This document shows, in pieces, positions 26,902-37,860 of a DNA stretch of 64,000 nucleotides. The stretch is taken from positions 458,952 to 522,951 of the forward strand of contig NZ_KB903443.1 of the NCBI RefSeq assembly GCF_000379765.1. Reading direction: 5' to 3'. The stretch is from Flexithrix dorotheae DSM 6795 (GTDB taxonomy: Bacteria; Bacteroidota; Bacteroidia; Cytophagales; Flammeovirgaceae). The position numbers and the translations under genes were made by a program. The notes beneath the pieces are model-generated. The model saw nothing but the letters and a program-made list of their open reading frames with translations. It ran no database searches and was not told where the DNA came from. Positions within the stretch are counted from its first letter, which is position 1. Every line of letters starts with the position of its first letter.

Positions 26902-26929
26902 AATGCGTTCAGAATTTTAAATATATTTC

Positions 26930-29900
26930 TTAATCTTGATATTCTCTACTTCTAAATCCTTCTCTTGAAGCTACCAATGCATCGTATTCCTCTTTCGATC
27001 CAACTTTAATATCCTGGTATTCTCTCAGACCGGTACCTGCTGGAATCAAATGACCTACAATTACATTTTCCTTCAATCCATTCAGTTTATCTCTCTTACC
27101 TCTAATAGCAGCTTCACTTAGTACTTTTGTTGTTTCCTGGAAGGAAGCAGCAGAAATAAAGCTATTTGTTGCCAAAGAAGCCTGGGTAATACCCTGAAGG
27201 TTTGGTTTAGAAACAGCAGCTTGTGCATCTCTTACTTTCACAAGCTTCATATCTTTCCTTTTCAGACTTGAATTTTCATCTCTCAATCTTCTAGCAGAAA
27301 CGATCATTCCTGGTTTCATAATAGTAGATTCCCCGGCATCAACAACTACCTTTTTGTCAAGGATCGCATCATTTGATTCCCTGAATACAAATTTATCAAC
27401 ATTTTGTCCAGGTAAGAACATCGTATCTCCACTATCCACAATTTGAACTTTCTGCATCATCTGACTCACAATCACTTCGATATGCTTGTCATTAATGCCC
27501 ACACCCTGAAGACGATAAACATCCTGAATCTCATTAACCAGGTATTCTTGTACTGCAGTCGGCCCTTTAATCGCTAAGATATCAGAAGGTGTAATAGCTC
27601 CATCAGACAATGGCATTCCGGCCTTCACATAATCATTTTCCTGAACAAGAATATGCTTAGAAAGATTAACTAAATACCTTTTCTTTACACCATCCTTAGA
27701 TTCTACAAAAATCTCTCTGTTACCCCTCTTAATACCACCATAAGAAATTACACCATCAATTTCTGTAACTACAGCAGGGTTAGATGGGTTTCTTGCTTCG
27801 AACAATTCAGTTACCCTTGGAAGACCTCCGGTAATATCTCTGTTTTTACCAATTGCTCTTGGAATTTTCACAAGAATCTGCCCTGAAGTTACTTTTTGCT
27901 GATCGTCCACTGCAAGGTGAGCATCTACTGGAATATTACTACTCACAACCTCTCCGGTATCAGAATGAATGATAATTGTTGGGTTTTTGGTTTTATCCTT
28001 TGTTTCAACAATTACTTTCTCTCTGTGACCAGTCTGTTCGTCAAACTCTTCTCTATAAGTAATCCCCTCTTCAATTGACTCGAATTCGATTTTACCATCA
28101 AATTGAGAAAGAATAACCGCGTTATATGGATCCCAATAGCAAACTACATCTCCTTTTTCTACTTTGTCACCTTCCTTCACTCTTAGGAAAGCACCATAAG
28201 GAACGTGATTACTAATAAGAACCCTTCCGTTTTTATCAACAATTTTTACTTCACTGGTTCTTGACATTACCACTTCTAACTCCTCTCCTTCACTATTCTT
28301 GGTAAGTACAGATTTCATTTCTTCAAACTCAATCTTACCAGCAAATTTTGCCCTTACAGAAGCATCAACCGCAATGTTTGATGCAGTACCACCAACGTGG
28401 AATGTTCTTAAGGTTAGCTGAGTACCAGGTTCACCAATAGACTGAGCGGCAATTACACCAACAGCTTCTCCTTTTTGCACCAGTCTTCCTGAAGCCAGGT
28501 TTCTACCATAACACAAGGCACAAACACCACGCTTGGTTTCACAAGTTAATACAGATCTGATTTCAACAGCCTCAATTGAAGTTTCATCATCAATTCTTGA
28601 AGCAATTTCCTCAGTAATTTCCTGACCTGAAGCAATGATTAATTCATCAGTCAATGGATCATAAACATCATGTACACTTACTCTACCTACAATTCTTTCT
28701 TTTAGTGGCTCAATGATATCATCATTATCTTTTAAAGCTTCTACAGAAAGTCCTCTTAATGTTCCACAATCGTACTCAGTTACTACAACATCCTGAGCAA
28801 CATCCACTAATCTTCTTGTCAGATAACCAGCATCCGCAGTTTTAAGAGCAGTATCTGCAAGACCCTTCCTTGCACCGTGAGTAGAAATAAAGTACTCCAA
28901 TACATCAAGGCCTTCTTTAAAGTTTGATAGAATTGGGTTTTCAATAATTTCCCCAACTGATCCCTGAAGACTCTTCTGAGGCTTGGCCATTAATCCCCTC
29001 ATTCCCCCAAGCTGTCTGATTTGCTCTCTGGAACCCCTTGCTCCGGAGTGCATCATCATATAAATAGAGTTAAATCCTTGCTGGTCGCTTTCCATTCTGT
29101 CCATTAGAGTGGAAGTCAACTTAGAATTTATCCTTGTCCAAATATCAATTACCTGATTGTATCTCTCATTATCAGTGATAAGACCCATCAAATAGTTTTG
29201 CCAAACTACTTCAACTTCCTGCTTAGCCTCCTCAATCATGGAATCTTTCATATCTGGAATGATAATATCATTCAAACCAAATGATAAACCACCAGAGTAG
29301 GCCATCTTAAACCCTAGTTCTTTAATATCATCAAGGAATTTAGCCGTTCTGGCCATTCCAACAATCTTAAAGATTTTGGCGATAATTTTTTGAAGCGCCT
29401 TTTTAGAAAGCAGTTCATTTACATATCCTACTTCTTCAGGAACATACTCATTAAATAGAACCCTACCTGCAACAGTTTCAACAATCTGTGTAGATAATTC
29501 ACCATTTTTCTCATCCCTAACCCTAGTCCTGATCTTAATATTAGCATGTTTGGCTACCCTGCCCTCATTCATCGCAATAATTACTTCCTGCGAATTGGCA
29601 AAGGTCATCCCCTCTCCTTTAATCTCAAGTTCCTTGGTAGACTTTCTTCCTTTGGTTAGATAATAAAGCCCAAGAACCATATCCTGTGATGGTACTGTAA
29701 TTGGAGAACCGTTTGCAGGATTCAAAATATTATGAGAAGCAAGCATTAATAAAGAAGCTTCTAGAACTGCCTCGTGCCCAAGCGGTACGTGAACAGCCAT
29801 CTGGTCACCGTCAAAGTCAGCATTAAATGCAGTACAAACAAGCGGGTGAAGCTGAATCGCTTTTCCTTCAATAAGTTTAGGCTGGAATGCCTGGATACCC

Positions 29901-31237
29901 AATCGGTGAAGCGTAGGAGCCCTGTTAAGCATTACAGGATGTCCTTTTAAAACATTTTCTAAGATATCCCAAACAACAGGATCCTTTCTATCTACAATTT
30001 TCTTTGCAGATTTAACTGTTTTAACGATTCCCCTTTCGATCAGTTTTCTAATAATAAACGGCTTGAATAATTCAGCTGCCATATCTTTTGGAAGCCCGCA
30101 CTCATGCATTTTAAGCTCCGGACCAACCACAATTACAGATCTACCTGAATAATCAACCCTTTTACCCAATAAGTTTTGACGGAATCTACCTTGCTTACCT
30201 TTAAGCATGTCACTTAAAGATTTCAATGGTCTGTTTCCATCTGCTCTTACAGCATTTACTTTTCTTGAGTTGTCAAAAAGTGAATCTACAGCTTCCTGTA
30301 GCATCCTTTTCTCATTTCTAAGGATTACTTCAGGTGCTTTTATATCAATAAGTCTTTTTAATCGATTATTTCTAATGATTACCCTTCTGTACAAATCATT
30401 AAGGTCAGAAGTTGCAAATCGACCTCCATCCAAAGGGACCAATGGTCGTAATTCTGGTGGAATTACCGGTACCATTTTAATGATCATCCATTCGGGTCTG
30501 TTTTCAATTCTGCTTCTTGCATCTCTCAATGCTTCAACTACTTTCAGCCTTTTTAAAGCTTCTGCTTTTCTTTGCTGAGAAGTATCATTAGCAGCATTAT
30601 CTCTCAATTCATATGAAAGAGAATCAAGATCAATTCTGGAAAGAAGCATTTCCAATGCCTCAGCACCCATTTTGGCAATAAACTTATTAGGATCATCATC
30701 ATCAAGTTGTTGATTTTCCCTTGGAAGTTTATCCAAAATATCAAGATATTCGTCTTCAGTAAGGTAATCAAGATAGTTAATACCGTCTTCTGCTTTTACC
30801 CCGGCCTGAACAACTACATATCGCTCATAATAGATGATCTGATCTAATTTCTTAGAAGGAAGGCCTAACAAGTAACCAATTTTATTTGGCAACGATCGGA
30901 AATACCAGATGTGAGCAACAGGCACAACAAGCTGAATATGACCCATTCTTTCCCTTCTTACCTTTTTCTCGGTAACTTCTACTCCACATCGGTCACAAAT
31001 AATTCCTTTGTACCTGATTCTTTTATATTTTCCACAATGACATTCCCAGTCTTTTACTGGTCCAAAGATCCGCTCACAAAACAAACCACCCATTTCAGGC
31101 TTATATGTTCTGTAGTTAATTGTCTCTGGCTGAGTTACTTCCCCGTGGGAGCTCTCAAGAATGGATTCCGGTGATGCTAAACTGATTGTGACTCTTGTAA
31201 AGTCGTTTGAGATTTTTTTATTTTTTCTGAACGCCAT
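26930..31237 (-). CDS. rpoC: DNA-directed RNA polymerase beta' subunit
   Basis: About 1435 residues, the usual size for Bacteroidota. The N-terminal zinc ribbon [20 protein letters not shown] is near 54-73, the active-site magnesium loop [12 protein letters not shown] near 472-483, the second zinc cluster includes the [13 protein letters not shown] segment, and the trigger-loop region follows RTFHVGGTA. The start [13 protein letters not shown] at about 31237 matches the family; the in-frame TTG at 31270 lies inside the promoter. Unusually, rpoB is not upstream: the 336-bp spacer leads to a divergent enoyl-CoA hydratase gene. A TATATTTG -7 element sits just ahead, so rpoC appears to be transcribed on its own. 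Confidence 0.98.
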   Translation of the reverse strand: MAFRKNKKISNDFTRVTISLASPESILESSHGEVTQPETINYRTYKPEMGGLFCERIFGPVKDWECHCGKYKRIRYKGIICDRCGVEVTEKKVRRERMGHIQLVVPVAHIWYFRSLPNKIGYLLGLPSKKLDQIIYYERYVVVQAGVKAEDGINYLDYLTEDEYLDILDKLPRENQQLDDDDPNKFIAKMGAEALEMLLSRIDLDSLSYELRDNAANDTSQQRKAEALKRLKVVEALRDARSRIENRPEWMIIKMVPVIPPELRPLVPLDGGRFATSDLNDLYRRVIIRNNRLKRLIDIKAPEVILRNEKRMLQEAVDSLFDNSRKVNAVRADGNRPLKSLSDMLKGKQGRFRQNLLGKRVDYSGRSVIVVGPELKMHECGLPKDMAAELFKPFIIRKLIERGIVKTVKSAKKIVDRKDPVVWDILENVLKGHPVMLNRAPTLHRLGIQAFQPKLIEGKAIQLHPLVCTAFNADFDGDQMAVHVPLGHEAVLEASLLMLASHNILNPANGSPITVPSQDMVLGLYYLTKGRKSTKELEIKGEGMTFANSQEVIIAMNEGRVAKHANIKIRTRVRDEKNGELSTQIVETVAGRVLFNEYVPEEVGYVNELLSKKALQKIIAKIFKIVGMARTAKFLDDIKELGFKMAYSGGLSFGLNDIIIPDMKDSMIEEAKQEVEVVWQNYLMGLITDNERYNQVIDIWTRINSKLTSTLMDRMESDQQGFNSIYMMMHSGARGSREQIRQLGGMRGLMAKPQKSLQGSVGEIIENPILSNFKEGLDVLEYFISTHGARKGLADTALKTADAGYLTRRLVDVAQDVVVTEYDCGTLRGLSVEALKDNDDIIEPLKERIVGRVSVHDVYDPLTDELIIASGQEITEEIASRIDDETSIEAVEIRSVLTCETKRGVCALCYGRNLASGRLVQKGEAVGVIAAQSIGEPGTQLTLRTFHVGGTASNIAVDASVRAKFAGKIEFEEMKSVLTKNSEGEELEVVMSRTSEVKIVDKNGRVLISNHVPYGAFLRVKEGDKVEKGDVVCYWDPYNAVILSQFDGKIEFESIEEGITYREEFDEQTGHREKVIVETKDKTKNPTIIIHSDTGEVVSSNIPVDAHLAVDDQQKVTSGQILVKIPRAIGKNRDITGGLPRVTELFEARNPSNPAVVTEIDGVISYGGIKRGNREIFVESKDGVKKRYLVNLSKHILVQENDYVKAGMPLSDGAITPSDILAIKGPTAVQEYLVNEIQDVYRLQGVGINDKHIEVIVSQMMQKVQIVDSGDTMFLPGQNVDKFVFRESNDAILDKKVVVDAGESTIMKPGMIVSARRLRDENSSLKRKDMKLVKVRDAQAAVSKPNLQGITQASLATNSFISAASFQETTKVLSEAAIRGKRDKLNGLKENVIVGHLIPAGTGLREYQDIKVGSKEEYDALVASREGFRSREYQD

Positions 31238-31573
31238 TTGAAAAAGAGTATACTTTTTTTGAACTTGCAAATATAGATAATTATATTTTATTTGCTAAAA
31301 TTACTTGTAAAAATTCTACAATTTTCGTAAATAGGCATTTGCTTTATATTTTTTTAACATTTTCCTCCCATTAATCTCTTGTCATTTTATCTATATTTCC
31401 TCTTTTAATAAAAAAATTGGACTTAAAATTTATTAAACCAGACTAAAGCTAAATAATAGTATCGATTGAAGTTGAATATTAGAAATACAACCTGAAGTCA
31501 TCCATCACACAAAAATCAAAAACCAACACAACCAACTGATTTACAACAATATAAATAAACTCAAATACCAATA
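31238..31573. other. Divergent intergenic region, 336 bp, rpoC / enoyl-CoA hydratase
   Basis: It holds the rpoC promoter. No trace of an rpoB 3' end is seen: the minus-strand frames are full of stops and show no beta-subunit motifs. Confidence 0.6.
31268..31275 (-). promoter_or_regulatory. -7 promoter element of rpoC
   Basis: The minus strand reads TATATTTG, a full TAnnTTTG match, about 30 bases before the rpoC ATG. The predicted leader is about 25 nt. A TTTTAG sequence lies about 18-20 bases further upstream where the -33 element is expected. Confidence 0.6.
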
Positions 31574-32362
31574 ATGGATAAATCCAACTTTAAGTTTATA
31601 GAATACACCGTAAAAGAAAGAATTATATATATTACCCTAAACAGGCCTGAAAAAAGAAATGCGCTCAACCCTCAATTGGTAAATGAACTAAAATCAGCAT
31701 TTTCCCATGCCAAAAATGAAAACCAGGGTAAAGTTGTCATCTTGAAAGCTAATGGAAAGGTTTTTTGCTCAGGGGCTGATCTTGCTTATATCCAAAAATT
31801 ACAAAATAATTCATATGAGGAAAATCTGGAAGATTCACACAACCTCATGGAGTTATTTCAACAAATATATACTTTACCAAAAGTAGTAATTGCCCAGGTT
31901 CATGGGCATGCCATTGCAGGAGGTTGTGGTTTAGCAACAGTTTGCGATTTTGTGTTTGCGGTTCCTGAGGCAAAGTTCGGGTATACTGAAGTTAAAATCG
32001 GATTCATTCCTGCCATAGTCAGTTTCTTTTTGCTTAGAAAATTGGGAGAGGGAATTACCAAAGAGTTATTATTAACCGGAGATTTAATACTGGCCCCCAA
32101 AGCCAAACAATATCATCTAATAAATGATATTGTGGAAAATCCAGATTTGGAAAAATATGTAGCAGAATTTGCAAAAAGGCTTATTGAAACCAATTCGGAA
32201 CAATCAATGGCACTGACAAAATTACTTATAAACGATATTCAGGTGCTTGATACACAAAAGGCAATGGAATTAGCTGCATCTCAAAATGCATCTTCAAGAT
32301 CAACTACAGACTGTAAAAAAGGAATTTCAGCTTTTTTAAATAAGGAACCATTGAAATGGTAA
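31574..32362 (+). CDS. Enoyl-CoA hydratase/isomerase family protein
   Basis: A 262-residue crotonase-fold enzyme. NRPEKRNALN is at about 24-33, FCSGADLAY at about 64-72 (first oxyanion-hole segment), and HGHAIAGGCGLATVCDFVFA at about 113-132 (second oxyanion-hole Gly). The Glu of GYTEVKIGF, near residue 140, fits the hydratase catalytic position. It acts on an acyl-CoA in the cytoplasm, in fatty-acid or branched-chain amino-acid degradation; relatives in Bacteroidota are often annotated as methylglutaconyl-CoA hydratase, but the substrate is not decided by sequence. It diverges from rpoC and ends 3 bp from the convergent SPOR lipoprotein gene. Confidence 0.92.
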   Translation: MDKSNFKFIEYTVKERIIYITLNRPEKRNALNPQLVNELKSAFSHAKNENQGKVVILKANGKVFCSGADLAYIQKLQNNSYEENLEDSHNLMELFQQIYTLPKVVIAQVHGHAIAGGCGLATVCDFVFAVPEAKFGYTEVKIGFIPAIVSFFLLRKLGEGITKELLLTGDLILAPKAKQYHLINDIVENPDLEKYVAEFAKRLIETNSEQSMALTKLLINDIQVLDTQKAMELAASQNASSRSTTDCKKGISAFLNKEPLKW

Positions 32363-32365
32363 CCC

Positions 32366-32932
32366 CTATTTTTTTTCTGCTCCGTTTTTTCCTAAAATGT
32401 AGTCATCCAGATTCACTTCAATAATATCGGGGATGATTATAGCCTGTGGATACTCTTTTTTAATTTGAACAAGCGCACCATTGGCTTCCAACTTGGTGAA
32501 ATAATCTCCAACCTTTACTTTATAATTTGGTACGTCAAAAATCTGGTAGGTCTTTTCGTATAAAATTAAATCTTTTTCAATTTCCTCAGCTCTATCCCTG
32601 CTACCACCAGAATAAACCAAAATTCTAAATCCCTTTGTCCCGTGGTCTGTTAAATCCTCAAGATTTTTTTGGGCAATCAGAATGGATTGTTGATCGAGCT
32701 GATAATTGATACTTGTTTTTGGTTGAGGAACCACATTGGTAATTATTCCTGAATCCTGCCCATTTTCTTCAACAGAATCAACGCCTGCAATTCCTGAAGG
32801 CTCAGATTCAATTTTCACTTTATATAATGAAATATCATCTTTAAAAGGTCCTGAAGTATTGGCTACCTGGCTTCCTTTACAGCCAATTAAAAATAATCCG
32901 GCTAAAAAAAATAAATAAGTGTATTTACTCAT
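32366..32932 (-). CDS. SPOR-domain lipoprotein
   Basis: A 188-residue protein with a lipoprotein signal (FLAGLFLIGC, Cys at 18), a low-complexity linker and a C-terminal SPOR-like domain: KGFRILVYSGGSRDRAEEIE (about 100-119), then YKVKVGDYFTKLEANGALVQ (about 137-156) and a closing Ile/Val-rich strand. SPOR domains bind denuded peptidoglycan glycan strands, often at division sites. Anchored in the outer membrane it would link envelope and wall. It lies 103 bp downstream of mrdA on the same strand, so a shared wall-related role is plausible. Its 3' end is 3 bp from the convergent hydratase gene. Confidence 0.85.
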   Translation of the reverse strand: MSKYTYLFFLAGLFLIGCKGSQVANTSGPFKDDISLYKVKIESEPSGIAGVDSVEENGQDSGIITNVVPQPKTSINYQLDQQSILIAQKNLEDLTDHGTKGFRILVYSGGSRDRAEEIEKDLILYEKTYQIFDVPNYKVKVGDYFTKLEANGALVQIKKEYPQAIIIPDIIEVNLDDYILGKNGAEKK

Positions 32933-33035
32933 GTTTCAGAATTTATCTCTCAAGATGATAAAGGTATTTTTTCTATTTTGTTAAATTATAGTTGAAATGT
33001 CAGGGTTAAATTTGCAACAAAAATTTCAATTTACC

Positions 33036-34835
33036 CTACTGTACATCCATAAAGTTCCCATTCAACACACGGGTTTCTATCCATTTCCTTCCCTGGCTTA
33101 TTTCTTTGTTAATGTATTTTTCAATCATTAAACTGGCTACGGGAGCTGCCCAAGACCCACCAAATCCGGCATTTTCCACATAAACTGCAATGGCAATTTT
33201 GGGGTTTACTCTGGGAGAAAAAGCCATAAATACGGAGTGATCCTCCCCATGAGGGTTTTGCGCGGTTCCGGTTTTGCCACAAACTGTTAATCCCGGAATT
33301 TTGGACATACTTGCCGTATAAATATTCCCCATCGCCCGTGACACATAATCGAAATACTCTTTTTCAATGTTGATTTTTTGTTTTTCAAAAGTTAAAACAC
33401 TGTCACCTATAGCCTTAACCAGATGAGGAGGGATGTACCAACCCTGATTGGCTATACAAGCTGCCTGATTGGCCAACTGAAGTGGTGTTAATAAAACTTC
33501 CCCTTGCCCAATTCCTATGGAATATACATTGGATAACCTCCAGTTTTTGATATAATAGTTTTTGTCATAGTATTCAGGTGAAGGGATAATTCCCCTTGAT
33601 TCAAAGGGTAAATCCACTCCTAATTTTTTCCCCAGGCCAAACTGCAACATTTGATCTTTCCAGGCTTCCAACCCAATTCTGGTGTCTTCCCTTTCATCAT
33701 TGCTCCTTCCCTGATTGATTATTTTCCTTAGTGCCTTAAAATAAAAAGGGTTACAGGAATGCTGTATAGAGCCATAAACATTTAAGGGGGACGGGTGTCC
33801 ATGACAACCTACTAAACTTTTATCGCAGGAGAAATAGGTTGTACTGGAATCCAATGCATGATCATGAAGGCCTACCAATGCCATTACGGTTTTGAAGGTT
33901 GACCCCGGTGGATAGGTAGCCTGTATTGCCCTGTTAAATAAGGGCTTATTGGGATCTCTGGCAAGATCAACAAAATTCTGACTACTTTTCTTTCCTTCTC
34001 CTGTTAGCAGATTTGGATCATAATCGGGGGCAGAAATTATGGTAAGTATTTCTCCGGTTGCCGGGTCTACCGCAATTACAGCTCCTTTTTTATTCACCAT
34101 CAGCTTTTCCCCATACTGCTGCAATTCCAAATCAATGCCCGTAATCAGGTTACTTCCAATTTGGGGTAAAGTATCAAACTCTCCATCATGAAATTTTCCC
34201 TTTTTTACTCCCTTCACATTACGTACTACATAACTTACTCCTCGCTTTCCCCTCAATTGTTTCTCGTAATACCGCTCCAGTCCACTTTTCCCTACCAAAT
34301 CTCCTTGTCTGTAGCCTTTCCCTTCTTCACTTTCCAAAAACTTTTTATCCACCTCTTTCACATAACCTACAGAATTTGCCAAGCTTCTTCCCGGATAATC
34401 CCTTATTGTTCTTTCTGAGGTATAAATTCCGGGATAATCAGCTAACCTGTCCTGAATCCTTGCGAAATCTTCAGTGGATAATTGTTTAAGAAAAATGGAA
34501 GGCTGAACCTGAGAGTATTTTTTGGCCTGAAGTAATTTTTCGCGAGCGAATTCTAAATCAATATTAAAAAACTCGCAGAAGGCAGTGGTATCTTTTATCT
34601 TAAGTTCTTTGGGAATAACCATTAAATCGAAGACAGGCCGGTTTCTTACAATAATTTCCCCATTCCTGTCCAGTATCATCCCCCGGGATGGATATTCAGT
34701 TATTTTATCAATGATGTTGTTTTCTGCTTTACGCTGATAATTCACATCAAATACCTGAATCTGCAGTAGTTTGACTAAATAAACCACCGCAAAAAAAACG
34801 AAAAAACTACCTATAAAAATTTTTCTTTCTTCCAC
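33036..34835 (-). CDS. mrdA: Penicillin-binding protein 2 (transpeptidase)
   Basis: A 599-residue class B PBP that cross-links peptidoglycan during elongation with RodA. It has one N-terminal membrane helix (about 7-25) and a pedestal domain with the RGMILDRNGEII signature (51-62). The transpeptidase domain has the catalytic serine in STFK (312-315), SCN (360-362) and KTGTA (521-525). The length is normal. It is the last or next-to-last gene of a minus-strand series glyA-tatC-mrdA-SPOR, with 154 bp between tatC and mrdA. The usual neighbours mreB, mreC, mreD and rodA are absent from the surroundings. Confidence 0.96.
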   Translation of the reverse strand: MEERKIFIGSFFVFFAVVYLVKLLQIQVFDVNYQRKAENNIIDKITEYPSRGMILDRNGEIIVRNRPVFDLMVIPKELKIKDTTAFCEFFNIDLEFAREKLLQAKKYSQVQPSIFLKQLSTEDFARIQDRLADYPGIYTSERTIRDYPGRSLANSVGYVKEVDKKFLESEEGKGYRQGDLVGKSGLERYYEKQLRGKRGVSYVVRNVKGVKKGKFHDGEFDTLPQIGSNLITGIDLELQQYGEKLMVNKKGAVIAVDPATGEILTIISAPDYDPNLLTGEGKKSSQNFVDLARDPNKPLFNRAIQATYPPGSTFKTVMALVGLHDHALDSSTTYFSCDKSLVGCHGHPSPLNVYGSIQHSCNPFYFKALRKIINQGRSNDEREDTRIGLEAWKDQMLQFGLGKKLGVDLPFESRGIIPSPEYYDKNYYIKNWRLSNVYSIGIGQGEVLLTPLQLANQAACIANQGWYIPPHLVKAIGDSVLTFEKQKINIEKEYFDYVSRAMGNIYTASMSKIPGLTVCGKTGTAQNPHGEDHSVFMAFSPRVNPKIAIAVYVENAGFGGSWAAPVASLMIEKYINKEISQGRKWIETRVLNGNFMDVQ

Positions 34836-34898
34836 TTATAAAAAAATTAAGATGCCTAAGGAGCACTTATTTTAAAAAATCAGATTTATCAGATTAAC

Positions 34899-34918
34899 AT
34901 GGTTATAGAAATAACCAT
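34899..34918. repeat. Inverted repeat between tatC and mrdA
   Basis: ATGGTTAT and ATAACCAT form a perfect 8-bp inverted repeat around AGAA. There is no T-run after it. It lies 64 bp upstream of the mrdA start, so it could be an operator, a hairpin that shapes the tatC-mrdA transcript, or chance. Confidence 0.5.
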
Positions 34919-34989
34919 TCCACAATAATTAAATTATCTGAATTCTTAAAATTCCCTAGAAGAAAGTTTTTCCTTTTGGGTAATTTAGA

Positions 34990-35940
34990 TTAATCTTCAA
35001 ATTCTGATTGTACCTCAGATTCTGCCTCACTTTTAGCCAATCTTTCCTCTGCTTCTTGTTCTTCCTTCTTCATATTCCTGTGAACTGAGGCTGAAACAAG
35101 TATACTTCCCTGATAAAGAAAAAATATGGGCAATGCCACAAAAACCTGAGTAATTGGATCTGGAGGTGTAATGATGGCTCCAACTACCAAAATAACTACA
35201 AATGCATGCTTGCGGTATTCCTTCATTAAGGCCGGAGTAACTACTCCTATTTTAGAAAGGAAATAGACTACCATTGGCAACTGAAACATTAACCCACAGG
35301 CCAATACCATCATGGCAATGGTTGACACATAGGAAGTAAGGTCAATTTCATTCATTATGGTTTCATCCACCTGGTAACTTGTAAGGAAGTTAATGGCAAG
35401 TGGAGATAGGATGAAATAACCAAAAAACACTCCTGTAAGGAACAATAAGGTTACAAAAAATACAGCTCCGCTGGTCACTTTTTGTTCATGAGTATACAAG
35501 CCTGGTTTCACAAACCTCCAGAGCTCCCAAAAGGCATAGGGAAATGCACAAACCAAACCTACAACAACAGAAGCCAGAATATGCATGGTAAACTGGCCGG
35601 TCATAACCCTGTTTTGTACCTCAAAAGAAAGTTTTTCAATACATAAGGCATCTGACCCAACAAGGTCGGAGAGTTTACAAAGGAGCCGGTAGGTAATGAA
35701 ATTTTCATTTTTTGGTCCAAAAATAATGACCCCGAATACAATAGGCTTGGCGATAAATGCTATGATAGAAAAGACCAATACAGAGCCCACAGCACGCATC
35801 AAGTGCCACCTTAGCTCTTCAAGATGATCCAAAAAGGACATTTCCTCATCCCCTTGTGGTTCCTCCTCTACATGTACCTGGTCTAAGCCTCCTATATTAG
35901 AAGGCTCCCATTTTTCCGGCAAATCATTATTCTCAGACAT
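34990..35940 (-). CDS. tatC: Sec-independent protein translocase TatC
   Basis: About 316 residues, with six membrane helices and the conserved early motif MSFLDHLEELRWHL (about 34-47 from the chosen start), the core signature of TatC. The loop after the first helix is enlarged and contains CKLSDLVGSDALCIE, a cysteine-flanked insert typical of Bacteroidota TatC. PYAFWELWRFVKPGL matches the conserved cytoplasmic loop. The acidic C-terminal tail (EEQEAEERLAKSE) is also usual. It receives twin-arginine substrates for folded export. ATG 35940 is preferred to the in-frame TTG 35949. It begins 17 bp after glyA, so the two are co-transcribed. No tatA is visible in the window. Confidence 0.95.
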   Translation of the reverse strand: MSENNDLPEKWEPSNIGGLDQVHVEEEPQGDEEMSFLDHLEELRWHLMRAVGSVLVFSIIAFIAKPIVFGVIIFGPKNENFITYRLLCKLSDLVGSDALCIEKLSFEVQNRVMTGQFTMHILASVVVGLVCAFPYAFWELWRFVKPGLYTHEQKVTSGAVFFVTLLFLTGVFFGYFILSPLAINFLTSYQVDETIMNEIDLTSYVSTIAMMVLACGLMFQLPMVVYFLSKIGVVTPALMKEYRKHAFVVILVVGAIITPPDPITQVFVALPIFFLYQGSILVSASVHRNMKKEEQEAEERLAKSEAESEVQSEFED

Positions 35941-35957
35941 TCTTGGCAATTTTTTTA

Positions 35958-37232
35958 TTAACCTTTAAATAAAGGATATTCTGACATCCAGTTATTTACT
36001 TCTTCTTTTACTTCCTTTATTTTTTGATCATTTTCTGTGTTCATTAAAACAGTATCGATCAAATCAACTATTTTGGACATATCACTCTCTATCAGTCCTC
36101 TGGTGGAAATAGCTGCTGTACCCACCCTCATACCTGAGGTCACAAATGGCGATTTATCATCGAAAGGAACCATATTTTTATTAATGGTAATATCTGCTTT
36201 TATCAGCGTATTTTCCGCAATTTTTCCGGTTAAACCTTTTGATCTCAAGTCGATAAGCATCAGGTGATTATCAGTTCCTCCGGAAATTAAGTCATAACCT
36301 TTCGATAAAAATGCACTTGCCATAGCCTGCGAATTTTTTTGTACTTGTTTTACATAGGTTAAGTACTCATCGGACAAGGCTTCCTGAAATGCTACTGCTT
36401 TGGCAGCAATTACATGCTCTAACGGACCACCCTGAGTACCTGGAAAAACACCTGAATCTAAAAGAGAGGACATTTTTCTTGTAACGCCTTTTGGTGTTTT
36501 TAGTCCAAATGGGTTATCAAAATCCTCCCCCATCATAATTACACCACCTCTTGGACCTCTCAGGGTTTTGTGTGTAGTAGTAGTCACGATATGGCAATGC
36601 TTTAAAGGATCATCCAACAAACCTTTGGCGATCAATCCTGATGGATGGGAAATATCTGCTAATACTAAAGCTCCAATTTCATCTGCTACTTCTCTTAAAG
36701 CTTTATAATTCCATTCTCTTGAATAAGCTGAAGCACCACAAATAATTAATTTAGGTTTTTCGGCTCTGGCTTTAGCCACCACTTTATCCCAATCAATAGT
36801 CCCGGTTTCTTTTTCCACACCATAAAACAAGGGTTGGTAAAGTTTTCCGGAAAAGTTTACAGGAGATCCATGAGTTAAATGACCACCATGAGAAAGATCA
36901 AATCCAAGAATTTTATCACCAGGATTCAAAACAGCCAGCATTACAGCTGCATTAGCCTGCGCTCCTGAGTGCGGCTGAACATTAGCCCAAGCGGCTCCAA
37001 AAAGCTTTTTTAATCGCTCAATTGCCAGGTTTTCTGCCACATCCACAACTTCACAGCCCCCATAATATCGCTTCCCGGGAAGTCCTTCTGCATATTTATT
37101 GGTCAATACACTGCCCATGGCTTCCATTACCTGGTTAGAAACAAAGTTCTCCGATGCTATCAATTCAATCCCCGACTTTTGTCTTTTCTCTTCCTTGGCA
37201 ATAATTTCAAAAATCTGGCTATCCCTTTCCAT
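35958..37232 (-). CDS. glyA: Serine hydroxymethyltransferase
   Basis: A 424-residue PLP enzyme that interconverts serine and glycine with tetrahydrofolate, the main source of one-carbon units. Signatures are [11 protein letters not shown] (about 20-30), [15 protein letters not shown] (about 46-60), HGGHLTHG (about 119-126) and the PLP-lysine segment [14 protein letters not shown] (about 221-234). Length and start are standard. It is followed after 17 bp by tatC and has its own promoter about 140 bp upstream, so it leads the glyA-tatC unit. The cytoplasmic enzyme shows no anomalies. Confidence 0.98.
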   Translation of the reverse strand: MERDSQIFEIIAKEEKRQKSGIELIASENFVSNQVMEAMGSVLTNKYAEGLPGKRYYGGCEVVDVAENLAIERLKKLFGAAWANVQPHSGAQANAAVMLAVLNPGDKILGFDLSHGGHLTHGSPVNFSGKLYQPLFYGVEKETGTIDWDKVVAKARAEKPKLIICGASAYSREWNYKALREVADEIGALVLADISHPSGLIAKGLLDDPLKHCHIVTTTTHKTLRGPRGGVIMMGEDFDNPFGLKTPKGVTRKMSSLLDSGVFPGTQGGPLEHVIAAKAVAFQEALSDEYLTYVKQVQKNSQAMASAFLSKGYDLISGGTDNHLMLIDLRSKGLTGKIAENTLIKADITINKNMVPFDDKSPFVTSGMRVGTAAISTRGLIESDMSKIVDLIDTVLMNTENDQKIKEVKEEVNNWMSEYPLFKG

Positions 37233-37860
37233 TGATGATGATTTAAAAATGATAAAATTAATTCAGTTTAAGTACCCGTACTATTTTATTTTGAGGCCTT
37301 TTATCTCATAGTCAAATAGTTGCAACACTTATTTAAGATATTTAATTCTGTTCAACCTCTTAACAAGAAGGCAAATTTACTTCAAGCAATTTTATATAAC
37401 AACAGGTGACTTATGAAGTAATTTTTTTAATGCTTTTTACAGGCAGAAAAATTCTGACAATAATCCAATATATCAGGTATTTTTAAAGCTATAAATATTG
37501 GAAAAATCAATAAAATGATGTTTTTAAACTTCCAATTGAAAAATTATCGATGGGTTGGCAAAAAAGAAAAATATGCCCTTTGAAACGAAATTCAATGCAC
37601 TCAAAAATATTTTTAAACAAATGAAAAGGGAAATTATCTCTACCAATATTGAGTAATAATTTTTTTTAACTAAATTTAGAAGCCTATTCAATATCATTAC
37701 TTATTGAAGTGAAATCCCAATTTTTATGATGGGAAAAAGCTGGTAATTATTCATAATCCTTTTACAATAAAATTATTCAATTTTAATTACCCTTTGCTTA
37801 ATTCACTAATCAGCAATCTGCAATACATGAGAAGGATAGTAGAAAACACAGGAACTAACA
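37233..37860. other. Divergent intergenic region, 628 bp, glyA / marR
   Basis: It contains the glyA promoter. The rest is AT-rich, without an ORF of coding quality and without a strong hairpin. Its length exceeds what two promoters need, so an unrecognised small transcript is possible but not supported by a terminator. Confidence 0.5.
37372..37402 (-). promoter_or_regulatory. Promoter of glyA-tatC
   Basis: The minus strand shows TTG (37402-37400), 20 bases, then TAAATTTG (37379-37372), matching the -33/-7 pattern. The leader would be about 130 nt. Confidence 0.6.

Noticed and set aside
30207-30578. 123-codon plus-strand ORF opposite rpoC
   Set aside because: It is antisense to a well-conserved rpoC region and is explained as a shadow of it.
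31238-31573. A possible rpoB remnant upstream of rpoC
   Set aside because: All minus-strand frames are interrupted and no beta-subunit motif is present.
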